Assembly: GCA_024516155.1 (NCBI GenBank)
Contig: JAJJXM010000031.1
Location: forward strand, 607,718 to 671,717
DNA: 64,000 nt
Origin: Pyronema omphalodes
Lineage: Eukaryota > Ascomycota > Pezizomycetes > Pezizales > Pyronemataceae
Reading direction: 5' to 3'
Below, piece by piece: positions 1-9,269 of this stretch. Every line of letters begins with the position of its first letter. The first letter of the stretch is position 1. The notes below the pieces were generated by a model. The model was given only the letters and a program-made list of their open reading frames with translations, was not told where the DNA came from and made no database searches. The translations under genes and the position numbers were made by a program.

Positions 1-349
1 TCAGTCCGGTAGCAGTGGCGGTGTCCAAGTTTAGAGTAAATGATAACCCATGAAGCACGTCCTGCATCTCTTATTGAATGTCTAAAATAAGCCGTTTTCC
101 TAGTCTATGTCCATTACTATAACCAAATCACCAAGTACCAAGTATCGGTCCCAAGTCCATAACCGTATCCAGAGTCTTCTCCTGCCATCACGTTGATAGC
201 AATCAAACCTAATATTCCTCCGCTGTTTAAAACACAATAATGCTCATGAACGCGCTTTTAATCATTACCCACAATACAGAATGTTTTTCTCTAAGACCAC
301 CCTGATTTTCCCTAGAGTTTTTATTCTCATGCTCTGCCTCAGCCTCGCA

Positions 350-3112
350 CTAAACTTCAGCCTCTCCATACCAGGTTGTTGCCTCAACATACGGTACTGC
401 AGATTCTCCATACACAGTATCGTAATACGCTTCCTCCCGGGGTGCAGCAAAATACTCATAATACCGAGGTCCTTCATATTCTTCGTACTCCTCATAATCG
501 TCGTCATAACGATGTTCCAGATCATATCCATCATCCTGATGATCATAAGCCACCCGGTCACTTCTGGGCGTATCCTGATTATAATGAGAACTCTGTTGGT
601 AATCATTCTCATGATGGTACTCCTGTTCCAATCCCTCCTTGACATCGAGGTTTATCCTCTTCTTATTCGATCGAATCTTCATGCTATCCCACATCTGATC
701 ATAATTGTCGAAACACTCATTCTCCCCTTCTTCCTCAACCGTCGGGCTCTTATAATTGCTGTAGACCTTCTCCTTCTCTATCACATCTTGCTCCTCCTCC
801 AGTTCCTCCTCTAGATCCTCCTCTAGCCCCTCCTGTAGTTCCTCCTGTAGTTCCTCCTCCAGTTGATCCTCCAGTTGATCCTCCAGATCTTCCTCCAGAT
901 CCTCCTCCAGATCCTCATCCTCATCCTCCTCTAGCTCCTCCTGTAGTTCCTCCTGTAGTTCCTCCTTCAGTTGACCCTCCAGCTCTTCCTCCAGCTCTTC
1001 CTCCAGTTGATCCTCCAGCTCTTCCTCCAGCTCTTCCTCCAGATCCTCCTGCAAACCCTCCTCTAGCTCCTCCTCCAGCTCTTCCTCCAGCTCTTCCTCC
1101 AGTTGATCCTCCAGCTCTTCCTCCAGCTCTTCCTCCAACGCTTCCTCCAGCTCTTCCTCTTTCTTCTTCTCCGTCTCCTCCTCTTTCGTCTGTTCCTCTT
1201 CCTTCGTCTCGTCTTCATACTTTGCCTTGCTTTCCTCCCCATCATCATCACCAAACTTCCTAGCCTTCGAATAAACCGTTGGACAAACCGTCTCGCGAGG
1301 CGAAACCGGCGGAGTAGGCTCCTCTATCACCCTATCCCAACTATTCAAACCTCCATCGTCGAGACCTCTCGTCATCTTCTTCAAATTATTCAATATCGCA
1401 AACGCGGCCAACGAATTTTGAGCCTTAGGCGAGACAATAAGCTTCGGAGAGATAGGAGTGATGGGTACATATAACGGTGTATTAGTTTTGACAGCTTCCT
1501 TCAAGGAATCCTCAATATCACGAATTTTCCGAAGGCGTCTCGGTTCTAAAACCAACTGTTTAAAACGCTGCGCTCGGTTTTTAGCAGCTTGTGCAAGCTC
1601 TTTGGAGGTCATGTCTGTGGGCTTTTTTCGTTCTGGGTAACCGGGTGTACCGGGAGATACGCGAAATCGGGGAGTATGGAGATGAGGAGGGGTTGAAAGG
1701 CTGTGGGTGGAAGTGCTGGAAATGAAAGATGCGTTGCTTTCGGAACAGACAGAAGATGTGTCAAAATTTCTGAGCCGGGCGAGAGTTGAAGGAATATGGA
1801 GCACTCTATGTGTTGGACAACGGCTTGGTGGAGAAATATGCTTGTAATCCGTAAATCTTAGAGATCGCAAAATTCGAGGAGTCGTGATAGTTGTGAGCTT
1901 GGGGGGATTTTCGGGATTTTCGAAACATTCGGAAGTCTCAGCAGTTTCGAGTAAGGAACCCGCAAAAGACTCTTCACTTTTCAGTGCCTCTCCACTTCCC
2001 AAAATTTCTTCGTTTCCCGGAGTTTCTTCACTGTCCACTGTTTCCAATATCCATTTCTTACCACACATCAAAGTCTCAAGTTTACCCTCCAACCCACCCA
2101 AAACAATCTTCAAATCTTCCAAGGTCTCATTACACAGCTCATTATCCCATCCCCAGGGAGTAGAATTTCTGGAAGACAATTCCGATAATCCTGTTGGGCA
2201 ACGCGCAGCTATCATCGGAAATCCCGGGCTTCCGAACCCTGACTTCAATCCCTCATATTCTCGTCTAGCAATAACCCGAGCAGAAATTCGAGCATCTCGA
2301 TATCTTCGCTCTAATTTTCGAATATCCCGGGCTCGCTTCCATTGTGGCTCTTGCACGAGCATTTTGTATCTTTCGTTAAGTAAAGACTGACGAGTGCGGG
2401 GCGGTGACTGAATGGGTTGATTGAGATCACTAATGAATTCTTGCTGATATTCAAATTCGTCTGACAATTGGGTTTCCTCATGGTTTGAGTATTCTTCATG
2501 GTATTCAGATTTGTCCGGCAATTGCGTTTCTTCCTGGTCTGAGCATTCCTCATGGTATTCGAATTCGTCCGACATTTGGTTTTCCTCCTGGTTTGAGTAT
2601 TCCTCATGGTATTCAGATTGATCCGACGATTGGGGTTTTTCCTGGTTCGAGTATTCTTCTTGGTATTCTGCTAGCTGTTCATCATACCCGATATCTTTTT
2701 GTTTCTCATGAGTAAACAGGTTTAGGGTAGATATCCGGGGTAAAAAAGGATCCCTAAATCTAATACTTGTCGGATGTGTACTCTCCGGGATGTCCGGGGA
2801 TTTCGGAGAGAAAAGCGAGAAAGGTGATCCCGGTGATCTGGGGATTCTAAAGTGATTATTTCCGCATTTGTCGTTGGGGGTGACAGGAGGTGTAATAGTA
2901 ATATGCGGAGCAAGTGTATCGTTACTGAGGTTGTTTGTGTCGATTTGAAGTTGTGTTCTTTTACGGTTCAGGGGAGTTTTGGGTGCGAGCATTGTTGAAC
3001 GATGTGGTTCCTGACTTGCAATTGCCTTTAAGATGAGACAAGAAACAAAGAACAGGATGGAATTGCTTGGGTTGTTATATATTTCGAGGGGCTTGGGGAT
3101 CAAGTCGGACAT
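350..3112 (-). CDS. Unrecognised acidic repeat-rich protein (920 aa)
   Basis: A 920-codon open frame ending in TAG at 350-352; I recognise no domain. Seen in the translation: a Pro/Ser/Thr-rich N-terminal part; about four and a half copies of an 18-residue acidic repeat (YHEEYSNQEE-type, roughly residues 147-224); two similar basic stretches (QEPQWKRARDIRKLERRY and LVLEPRRLRKIRDIEDSL) followed by Ser/Pro-rich linker; a long Glu/Leu tract (about residues 647-775) predicted to be helical or coiled coil; and a Tyr/Asp/Glu-rich tail. The start is uncertain. The ATG at 3112 precedes a hydrophobic stretch, while the ATG at 2992 (residue 41) begins a more typical sequence. A separate 79-codon frame from 3314 overlaps the 5' end and could be a spliced first exon. 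Intron-free translation over 2.7 kb argues for a real gene. Function unknown. Confidence 0.7.
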   Translation of the reverse strand: MSDLIPKPLEIYNNPSNSILFFVSCLILKAIASQEPHRSTMLAPKTPLNRKRTQLQIDTNNLSNDTLAPHITITPPVTPNDKCGNNHFRIPRSPGSPFSLFSPKSPDIPESTHPTSIRFRDPFLPRISTLNLFTHEKQKDIGYDEQLAEYQEEYSNQEKPQSSDQSEYHEEYSNQEENQMSDEFEYHEECSDQEETQLPDKSEYHEEYSNHEETQLSDEFEYQQEFISDLNQPIQSPPRTRQSLLNERYKMLVQEPQWKRARDIRKLERRYRDARISARVIARREYEGLKSGFGSPGFPMIAARCPTGLSELSSRNSTPWGWDNELCNETLEDLKIVLGGLEGKLETLMCGKKWILETVDSEETPGNEEILGSGEALKSEESFAGSLLETAETSECFENPENPPKLTTITTPRILRSLRFTDYKHISPPSRCPTHRVLHIPSTLARLRNFDTSSVCSESNASFISSTSTHSLSTPPHLHTPRFRVSPGTPGYPERKKPTDMTSKELAQAAKNRAQRFKQLVLEPRRLRKIRDIEDSLKEAVKTNTPLYVPITPISPKLIVSPKAQNSLAAFAILNNLKKMTRGLDDGGLNSWDRVIEEPTPPVSPRETVCPTVYSKARKFGDDDGEESKAKYEDETKEEEQTKEEETEKKKEEELEEALEEELEEELEDQLEEELEEELEEELEEGLQEDLEEELEEELEDQLEEELEEELEGQLKEELQEELQEELEEDEDEDLEEDLEEDLEDQLEDQLEEELQEELQEGLEEDLEEELEEEQDVIEKEKVYSNYKSPTVEEEGENECFDNYDQMWDSMKIRSNKKRINLDVKEGLEQEYHHENDYQQSSHYNQDTPRSDRVAYDHQDDGYDLEHRYDDDYEEYEEYEGPRYYEYFAAPREEAYYDTVYGESAVPYVEATTWYGEAEV
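787..1170 (-). repeat. Glu/Leu-coding minisatellite inside the 920-aa gene
   Basis: Imperfect 12-15 bp units of the type CTCTTCCTCCAG, interleaved with GTTGATCCTCCAG, encode EELEEELEDQLEEEL-like runs in the minus-strand gene. All length changes keep multiples of three, so the frame is preserved. Copy number is likely variable between strains. Confidence 0.8.
2440..2672 (-). repeat. 54-bp in-frame tandem repeat in the 920-aa gene
   Basis: About 4.5 copies of a 54-bp unit encode an 18-residue acidic motif beginning YHEEYSNQEE or YQEEYSNQEK. Units differ by several substitutions but not in length. Confidence 0.75.
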
Positions 3113-4033
3113 AGAAGGGATGAGATAGTATCACCATTGTCATTAAGAATGGAGTATTACATTTTAATTTAATAGGGAATCGAAGGGCTTTCCTAAACTC
3201 GGGATTCGGTACATGAGGAAGATTTACAAGGTCGAGGTCAATCACAGGTATGGTGCAGAAAGTGATAGTCTGTGACGAAGTGAGGCGGTTGAGAGTCGAC
3301 GATATGTCTGCCATGTTGTGCTCTTATTTCAGTTAAACTATTTTCTCAAAGATATTAAGGGTTTTATTAACTAATATTTCCATTACATCCTTTAAGCCAG
3401 GAGTGCTAAGGTTGACTTTATGTAAACTAGTTTTCCCGCTAGGTACCGTCTGCCAAATCTTAGCGCGGAATTTCTGGTGACCTGTTCGAAGAAAGGACGT
3501 TAAAGATGCCCTAACAGGTGCTCTTAGTTTTGGTCTTTGGACCTTGACATCACGCAGACAGCAAAAAGTCGCACCTCGCTAAATACACTCGACCGCGCCA
3601 TCGACACTTGATGTGTTATATTTCACTTTTTTTTTTTAGTTAGGTTAAAGGACTACATTTTCATTGCAATGTTTTGTGGAAGTAAAGGCAGTTAGTTTTG
3701 TGAAACCTTGACGATGTAGATGACAATAGCCCCGATCGGGCTGTGTAAAACAGGCGTATTGTGAAAAATTTCATAAGTATTATTTTTGAAAAACAGGGAT
3801 GGTCGTTGAAAAACCAAATCGGGACGAAATCTCTAAACGCAGTCGATATTTCTGGGGCTCTCGGGGAATATGAAAAAAGTGAATGGTCAATCATAACTGC
3901 AGAAGATAGCATCATGATTATATAGATGCGGTAATATTAATGACTACGAGAATTCCACAGCGGCTGTAACACAATTGGAAATATTCGAGTGATGAAAGCC
4001 AGAGTATCACAATTCATGACTCGCATCGACAAT
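3113..4033. other. Intergenic; possible upstream exon only
   Basis: No convincing complete gene. A minus frame 3075-3314 (79 codons, starting MADISSTLNRL) overlaps the start of the 920-codon gene and may be its first exon, but I found no splice pair I trust. The rest is AT-rich with a T9 run near 3629. Confidence 0.4.
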
Positions 4034-4216
4034 TATTTTTTCAGGGTAGAATACAGGCAGTAAGAAATAGTATATAGCACAGTCATTGCATAATGCAGAC
4101 GATGAAGCAGAATATACAGGCGTTTTTGATCCATCCAACATACAAAAGCCCTCAGTTATTCAGTCGTCATAATCAACCCCTTAGATCTGAAGTGATGTAT
4201 CAATCGATTATTACTT

Positions 4217-4945
4217 CTAGTTGTTGATAGCCATCAAGGGAGCAATAGACTGGGTCTTCTTATGCTTGAGTTCTTCCTCGGGTTCAAGGCGGGCCTGTTG
4301 CCGGGGGTCCTCCACGTAGTCGGGGTCAACCTCATGCTCGGCATCCTCCTCGTAGTCCTGTTCATCCTCCTCATCTCGACCATCCTCCTCAACAGCATCA
4401 CCAGTCAGCTGGTCACGAGTCGCAATAAGATCTTGCATCAGCCGTCTCTGTCGGTTCTCATTATCCCTGATCCTCTGTACCAAGGACATGAGCAGCTCCC
4501 TATCAACAGAGCCAGGATGCAAAAAGTGAGGATTCTCCGCGCACTTATCACAAGAACACCTTGTCTTGGTCATCTCCTCTGCCGCTCTCATGGCCAGATC
4601 AGCGATCCTGAGTTCCTCGCGAAGCCGGAGATTCTCTTGCTTGAGAAGAAAATTGATGTGGAGAAGTTGGTTGAGCTTGGCTTGGAGCTCGGCGTTCTCT
4701 TGGTTGGTGCGTTCGATACCAGCGGTTATGGAGAGAAGGTGTTGGGCGCGCGCGGCATGGGTATTGGGTATGTTGGTGGGATTCGGAGGAGGCATTTCTG
4801 AAGCGGATAAGGATTCGTCGTCCCCGTCGTCGTCCTCGTATTCGTAGTCGTCGGCGCAGGAATCTTCGGAATGGTATTCCTCAGATGAAGATGCGTGGAT
4901 AAGAGACGGAGGAGAGGAAAAATGGGGAGAGGTGCTGGAAGCCAT
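4217..4945 (-). CDS. Family A acidic coiled-coil protein, left-arm copy (242 aa)
   Basis: One of three paralogues (others at 24,077 and 33,051). Layout: a Ser-rich start (MASSTSPHFSSPPS), an acidic Asp/Glu/Tyr stretch to about residue 50, a leucine-heptad segment containing LQAKLNQLLHINFLLKQENL, then a Cys cluster (TRCSCDKC). A second helix follows (RELLMSLVQRIRDNENRQRR), then an acidic tail ending with a conserved KHKKTQSIAPLMA-type motif. The zipper-like segment suggests dimerisation. There is no clear basic DNA-binding region, so bZIP function is not supported. This copy is shorter in the acidic region than its paralogues. The start is the conserved ATG preceded by ACAAAC in all copies. 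I recognise no family; no function is assigned. Confidence 0.8.
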   Translation of the reverse strand: MASSTSPHFSSPPSLIHASSSEEYHSEDSCADDYEYEDDDGDDESLSASEMPPPNPTNIPNTHAARAQHLLSITAGIERTNQENAELQAKLNQLLHINFLLKQENLRLREELRIADLAMRAAEEMTKTRCSCDKCAENPHFLHPGSVDRELLMSLVQRIRDNENRQRRLMQDLIATRDQLTGDAVEEDGRDEEDEQDYEEDAEHEVDPDYVEDPRQQARLEPEEELKHKKTQSIAPLMAINN

Positions 4946-5163
4946 GTTTGTGATGTAACTACCGCTGCGGTTTGTAGATGTGAGATGGGGAGGGAGAACT
5001 GAGGAGCAGCGGTGATTAAATAGTCAGAAGACCCCAGGAAGGGGGATAGGGTAGTTAATTTTCAAACAATCGCCGCGCTGAGGAATGAAAATTTTCAGAG
5101 ATTTCAACCCCTGGTGATGGGGTTGATCTTGACCAGGCACCGGAGGCGAATATGCTGAGTACC
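4946..5163 (-). promoter_or_regulatory. Conserved family A promoter block, left copy
   Basis: About 218 bp upstream of A is conserved in all three copies. It contains a CAACCCC..GGGGTTG inverted repeat (in this copy interrupted by ATCACCA), the palindrome GAAAATTTTC, a TATTTAA TATA-like box, and CCGCAGCGG just before the start codon. Promoter role is inferred from position and conservation. Confidence 0.6.
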
Positions 5164-5272
5164 TAACAATGACATTTCAAGCTAGCTGCCTATTGTAATC
5201 AGCCCGACCACAACTCTTTATTCCTGACATTATCTCTAGCCTGTAACTACGAACCAAATTCCAAAATATCTC

Positions 5273-5643
5273 TCATTCATTAGTGTTGGTTTGAATAAGG
5301 GTAGTCAATTGCTTCAGTAGCTGCTTCTTAGATTCCAGGACAATTTGCAATTCCATCTTCAGCGCCTTGATTTGTTTTTTGCACTGATTGTGTTCGTCGA
5401 GATTACTCTTGATAAATAAGCTGAAATCTCTCATCGTTTCGTTTACAGTATTCCCCAGTTGCTCATTTTCTTTTTTCAACCTCGAATTCTCTTGCTTGTA
5501 TTTTTCGATGAGCTCGGATGTGGCGGAATTCGTTTCTTGAACCTCAGCTTCGGAAATTGTTAGTCGAGCGATAGGAAGTTCGTTTTGGAGACAGGAGGTG
5601 AAATCATACCGGTTGATTCTTTGGGCGATGTAGATGATACCAT
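5273..5643 (-). CDS. Family B two-exon coiled-coil protein, left-arm copy (102 aa)
   Basis: Exon 1 is 5610-5643 (an extra ATG lies 3 nt upstream), intron 5548-5609 (62 nt, GTATGA..CTAAC..AG), and exon 2 is 5273-5547. The join gives 102 residues: a short Ser/Thr/Pro start, then almost continuous helix with heptads (VQETNSATSELIEKYKQEN to the C-terminal ESKKQLLKQLTTLIQTNTNE). The donor, branch site and acceptor are the same in the copies at 22,726 and 31,744. Without splicing the frame stops after 28 codons, so a single-exon reading misses the N-terminus. Unknown function; probably a small oligomerising protein. Confidence 0.75.
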
Positions 5644-5887
5644 CATGGATACTCGTTGGCAGAGGGACCTGGGGTGGAGTCTGAGTGTTATGGTGGTGGT
5701 GGCGACTGAATGCAGGGTACGGTGGAGGATTAAATAAAGGCTTGGAACAGGCTTGCCGGTCTAGAGACTACATTGATCAAACTTGACCTACCGAATAGGT
5801 TTAGAGATTAAATGCTTATTCCCTTTTAATAATCCGGGTCAAAATCACTAACTGCAAACGAAGTCAAGCAGATTAGAGAAAATACAT

Positions 5888-6112
5888 TGCGGAGCGAACA
5901 GGGCTCAAGGACATAGCGACGACAAGGACAGAAACGGAGAATGAACGACGAGAGGGGGGCTACAACCCGAAGAAAGAATGACCGCTCCGGGGCGTTCCTG
6001 GTGACTCTTGAGGTAGCACTTGACAGTTAGCAATGTACGGTAACCAGATAACTTCCGCCATAACCTTACGGTTAGATGCGTGTATGAAATAGAATAAAAA
6101 AGAAAAAAAAAA
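5888..6112 (+). mobile_element. SINE-like retroposon with A-rich tail
   Basis: A 225-bp insert begins TGCGGAGCGAAC and ends in an A-rich tail (about 6093-6112). It is flanked by a 13-bp target-site duplication with one mismatch: AGAGAAAATACAT (5875-5887) and AGAGACAATACAT (6113-6125). The same insert sits at the same place in the right arm (31,277-31,499, minus). The uninterrupted site is present upstream of the B genes at 22,472 and about 34,343. I see no reverse transcriptase and no convincing tRNA-type A/B boxes, so it is either a SINE or a retroposed transcript fragment. Confidence 0.75.
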
Positions 6113-6732
6113 AGAGACAATACATCGAGGATTGTGGTTGGGTCTCCTACCGCCTTCTGATTATCGAGATACTTACTTCATCTTTTGATATGCAAATATT
6201 CACCTGGTTTAGATAAATTAAGCATAGCAACTTTGAAAACCTCGAGTCTAATGCCGGCAAATCGTCTCCTAGACTCCTTTTCAGACACATCGGATCACTC
6301 AACCCACTGACATCGCGTGACCGCTCATGAACCTAGCCATGGCTCTGCTCGACCGATCCTCAAATGCAAGCCCGGAAAACGTCATACCCCAATTGCGATT
6401 ATCTATCAGTCAAAATTTGGAGAAGAATAAGATTCATTATTGATTACAGATATACCACTGGGGTATTGTTTTCCTTTTTAATGTGATCATTTAGCCCTCT
6501 GTCCCCAGGTTGAGCCCTGGGGCATATTAAAACAGAATGTATTTCGTAAATCAACCACCTTCAAAATAACGGGCTTCGTCATAGTAATCTCGATTACCTC
6601 TATTCTCCGCTCTTTTGTATGGAATGACAGGAATCTCTACATTGATCCATATTATGAGGCATCGCAAATCGATGGAGTAGCCGGAGTAGAATTTGAGGAC
6701 TCTTCCAGAAGCGGTGGAGGGGGTGCAAAGGA

Positions 6733-6867
6733 TTATAGTGGTGAAGTCGGCATTGACTGAGATTGGCCTTGGGGGAAGTTTCCGAAGGCGGAGCTGGAGG
6801 GTACTCGTGCAGTGGAATCCGAGGAATCAGGATCACGGCCGGATATTGGTGGTGTTGTCATGGTCAT
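6733..6867 (-). CDS. Short conserved ORF (44 aa), left copy
   Basis: ATGACCATG start, 44 residues rich in Ser/Pro/Asp (MTMTTPPISGRDPDSSDSTA..), TAA stop. The frame is intact in the right arm at 30,522-30,656. Because the arms are recent copies, conservation is weak evidence. It may be coding, a terminal exon, or chance. Confidence 0.3.
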   Translation of the reverse strand: MTMTTPPISGRDPDSSDSTARVPSSSAFGNFPQGQSQSMPTSPL

Positions 6868-7030
6868 GGTGAGGTGAGATGAAGGTGGGGAGACGGAAAC
6901 AATTCAGGTTACTGGGCGGGATCAGTTGAGGTGGGGATTTGAGGTTTCGATCTGAAGGAAGAGGTGCTGGTGGCAGTGAATGGTGGTATTTTGGGGCTGT
7001 GGGGTTGCTGTGATCGGACTGCAGTTGCGG

Positions 7031-7462
7031 TTAGTGGGAAAGCTTGTTTGGGAGAGCTTGTCGGGGAGAGCTTTGTGGGCTTGGTGGAGAGCTCGATATA
7101 GTGAAAGTAGAACGGAAAGTATGACGATGGCAAGGAACAAATATCAAGAAGAGAGTCTGTGTGAGATTGGGGTTGTGTGCTTTGGGTATCTTCGGAAGAT
7201 AATCAAGACAAAGACAAGGACCAAAATGTTCATCCAAGCGAGTGATGTTTTTGTGGAATTGCGGATGGTGGAAGAAAGGTTTAGTGGTGGGGTTTGTGCT
7301 GCGGGTGGATAGCAAAATGATATGTGGCAGGAGTGGGAGCGTGTGCCGGCGAGAGCTTTTGAACGGAGTATGTATGTATCGTGACGATGGAGGATAGTGA
7401 TGTGCCGGTAAGCTTTCTTCCCGTTTGCTTCTTCTGTTCGTTATATTCCTCATATTCGTCAT
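7031..7462 (-). CDS. Hypothetical basic Pro/His/Ser-rich ORF (143 aa), left copy
   Basis: Open frame starting MTNMRNITNRRSKREES, matched by 29,918-30,358 (146 aa) in the right arm, which has one extra MRN unit. Composition is basic and Pro/Ser/His-rich with no recognisable fold. A second frame across the same DNA shows a short hydrophobic segment broken by an in-frame TGA in both arms, so this stretch may be a decayed gene rather than a functional one. Confidence 0.25.
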   Translation of the reverse strand: MTNMRNITNRRSKREESLPAHHYPPSSRYIHTPFKSSRRHTLPLLPHIILLSTRSTNPTTKPFFHHPQFHKNITRLDEHFGPCLCLDYLPKIPKAHNPNLTQTLFLIFVPCHRHTFRSTFTISSSPPSPQSSPRQALPNKLSH

Positions 7463-7941
7463 ACTTCGCTTTACAGCGGCTTGGAAGGTTTTTTTAGGCT
7501 CATGCTTGGGCTATCTCTGCTATGCAATTGGGGTTTCACCTTTGGTTGCTCTAGCTAAGAGGATGTAAAAATGGGTTGGTTTGAGAATTCGATTCACTGT
7601 AGCTAGTAAAATATTCACATATATGAAGCTTTCAATCACGGTCACACGAGTCAAAGTTTACAACGGAAGATCATTCATGTTGTCAAAGAGAAAAACGTCC
7701 AGTTGATATTAGATGTCTTTTTAATATACATAAAAACCACTACACTGAAGCTATAAACGAGGGCACAGACATAGACAATTGATGACAAACTTCTACCAGA
7801 TGGTCCCGCGGCGTATGTTCCGAAATCCATAACCTTGCTAATAGCAATTTTCCGGCATCTCTCGCAGAATTTAGACTAGTCATTCGTGGGTCGGGTTGTA
7901 TAGTTGGACAAGAGTGTAATCTCCGAAGGAAGCTCGAGATG

Positions 7942-8127
7942 CTATTGGTCTGTTAGGACGGCTTTGAATTCCTATATCACATCTTGTTAGCAAATCGAGA
8001 ATTCCAGGGATTAAGAAAAACCATTCTTTACCTCAAAGTCTCCGATCTTCTCAAAATCAACATATATTTCGTTTAAATCTCCGTATCGGCTGGCGTCGTA
8101 AATGAGAACCTTGCCATTGCGGGCCAT
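7942..8127 (-). CDS. Two-exon mini-gene downstream of D (41 aa), left copy
   Basis: Exon 1 is 8032-8127 (ATG, MARNGKVLIYDASRYGDLNE..), intron 7972-8031 (60 nt, GTAAAG..GATATAG), and exon 2 is 7942-7971 (ending ..VLTDQ, TAG). A further intron-like GTATGT..TATAG segment separates it from the D stop codon. This sequence may therefore be a 3' exon set of the D transcript or a separate small gene. The right-arm counterpart keeps both splice sites but has lost the ATG. Confidence 0.5.
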
Positions 8128-8194
8128 GGAAGAGGCTATACCACAGTCAGTTCGACTGCTTTTTTATTAACATTTTGACATTTGACATACCCTC

Positions 8195-9250
8195 TCAATC
8201 AAGTCCACGGACCACCCGGGACATTTCCCTCGCCCGCCTCTCGGGGTTGTGTAGCTTATCCCTGACGTTCCATATCTTGCACTGAAGCTTCCTCATAGAC
8301 TTTTCCGCTCTAACCCTCTCTCTTTCGTCTGCGCTATTGTTCATCGTATATTCATGCATTTTTGCCCTCCTCTGATAATCTCTTATTTTTAATTCCGCTT
8401 GAATCCTCGCCGCTTTAATCCTCGCTGCTTGTTCGTCACTCATCCTCCGAGTTTCATCCGTTTCCTTGTCCTTCCACCACCTTGCAGCGTCTGCCACGTT
8501 GACCGTGGACACTGGCGGAACGTGTGCGGCAGGTGGATTTTGAATATTGGCAGGCATTTCGTTATGAAGTCCACTGGGTTCTCCAGAAATGTATCCGGGC
8601 GAGATATTCATTCTTTGCAAGGGGCCTAGTAGTATGTCCGTAGGTGTGGCCATGTTGTCAATGGGTGACTGCCTGTCGGGGGTAGGTGCAGGATCCGAGT
8701 TGCGAGAATACTGAATATCGGCAGGAATTGCATTCTGGGGATCACTAGAGGCCTGAACAAAGCCCTGAAAGAAGAGTTGAGCGTCCACATCCATGTCATC
8801 GATGGGAGAACCAAGCTGCCAAAAAGGTGGGCGAGGAAGCATTCCAGGTTCCGAGTTGCGAGAATACTGAATATCGGCAGGAATTGCATTCTGGGGATCA
8901 CCAGAGGCCTGATCAAAGCCCTGAAAGAAGCCATTCGCCTGTTGAGGAGGTGGTTGTTGTGGGAGTTGAGCGCCCACATCCATGTCATCGATGGGAGAAT
9001 CAAGCTGCCAGAAAAGTGGGGGAGAAAACATTCCAGGTTCCGAGTTGCGAGAATACTGAATATCGGCAGGAATTGCATTCTGGGGATCACCAGAGGCCTG
9101 ATCAAAGCCCTGAAAGAAGCCATTCGCCTGTTGAGGAGGTGGTTGTTGTGGGAGTTGAGCGTCCACATCCATGTCATCGATGGGAGAATCAAGCTGCCAG
9201 AAAAGTGGGGGAGAAAACATTCCAGGAGATGAATTGGTATGACTAGGCAT
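8195..9250 (-). CDS. Family D protein with three 63-residue repeats, left copy (351 aa)
   Basis: Starts at the ATG MPSHTNSSPGMF (an upstream in-frame TTG is not used here). Residues about 9-186 are three copies of a unit beginning PGMFSPPLFWQLDSPIDDMD and ending DIQYSRNSE. Full units are 63 residues; the third here lacks 11 (QLPQQPPPQQANG shortened). The middle is Pro-rich. The C-terminal ~100 residues are charged and helical (EQAARIKAARIQAELKIRDY, then ERVRAEKSMRKLQCKIWNVR). There is no known domain. The layout resembles low-complexity linkers fused to a basic helix; a nucleic-acid or partner-binding role would be a guess. Paralogue at 28,092. Confidence 0.75.
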   Translation of the reverse strand: MPSHTNSSPGMFSPPLFWQLDSPIDDMDVDAQLPQQPPPQQANGFFQGFDQASGDPQNAIPADIQYSRNSEPGMFSPPLFWQLDSPIDDMDVGAQLPQQPPPQQANGFFQGFDQASGDPQNAIPADIQYSRNSEPGMLPRPPFWQLGSPIDDMDVDAQLFFQGFVQASSDPQNAIPADIQYSRNSDPAPTPDRQSPIDNMATPTDILLGPLQRMNISPGYISGEPSGLHNEMPANIQNPPAAHVPPVSTVNVADAARWWKDKETDETRRMSDEQAARIKAARIQAELKIRDYQRRAKMHEYTMNNSADERERVRAEKSMRKLQCKIWNVRDKLHNPERRAREMSRVVRGLD

Positions 9251-9269
9251 CGTGGGCGGAATAGTCAAA

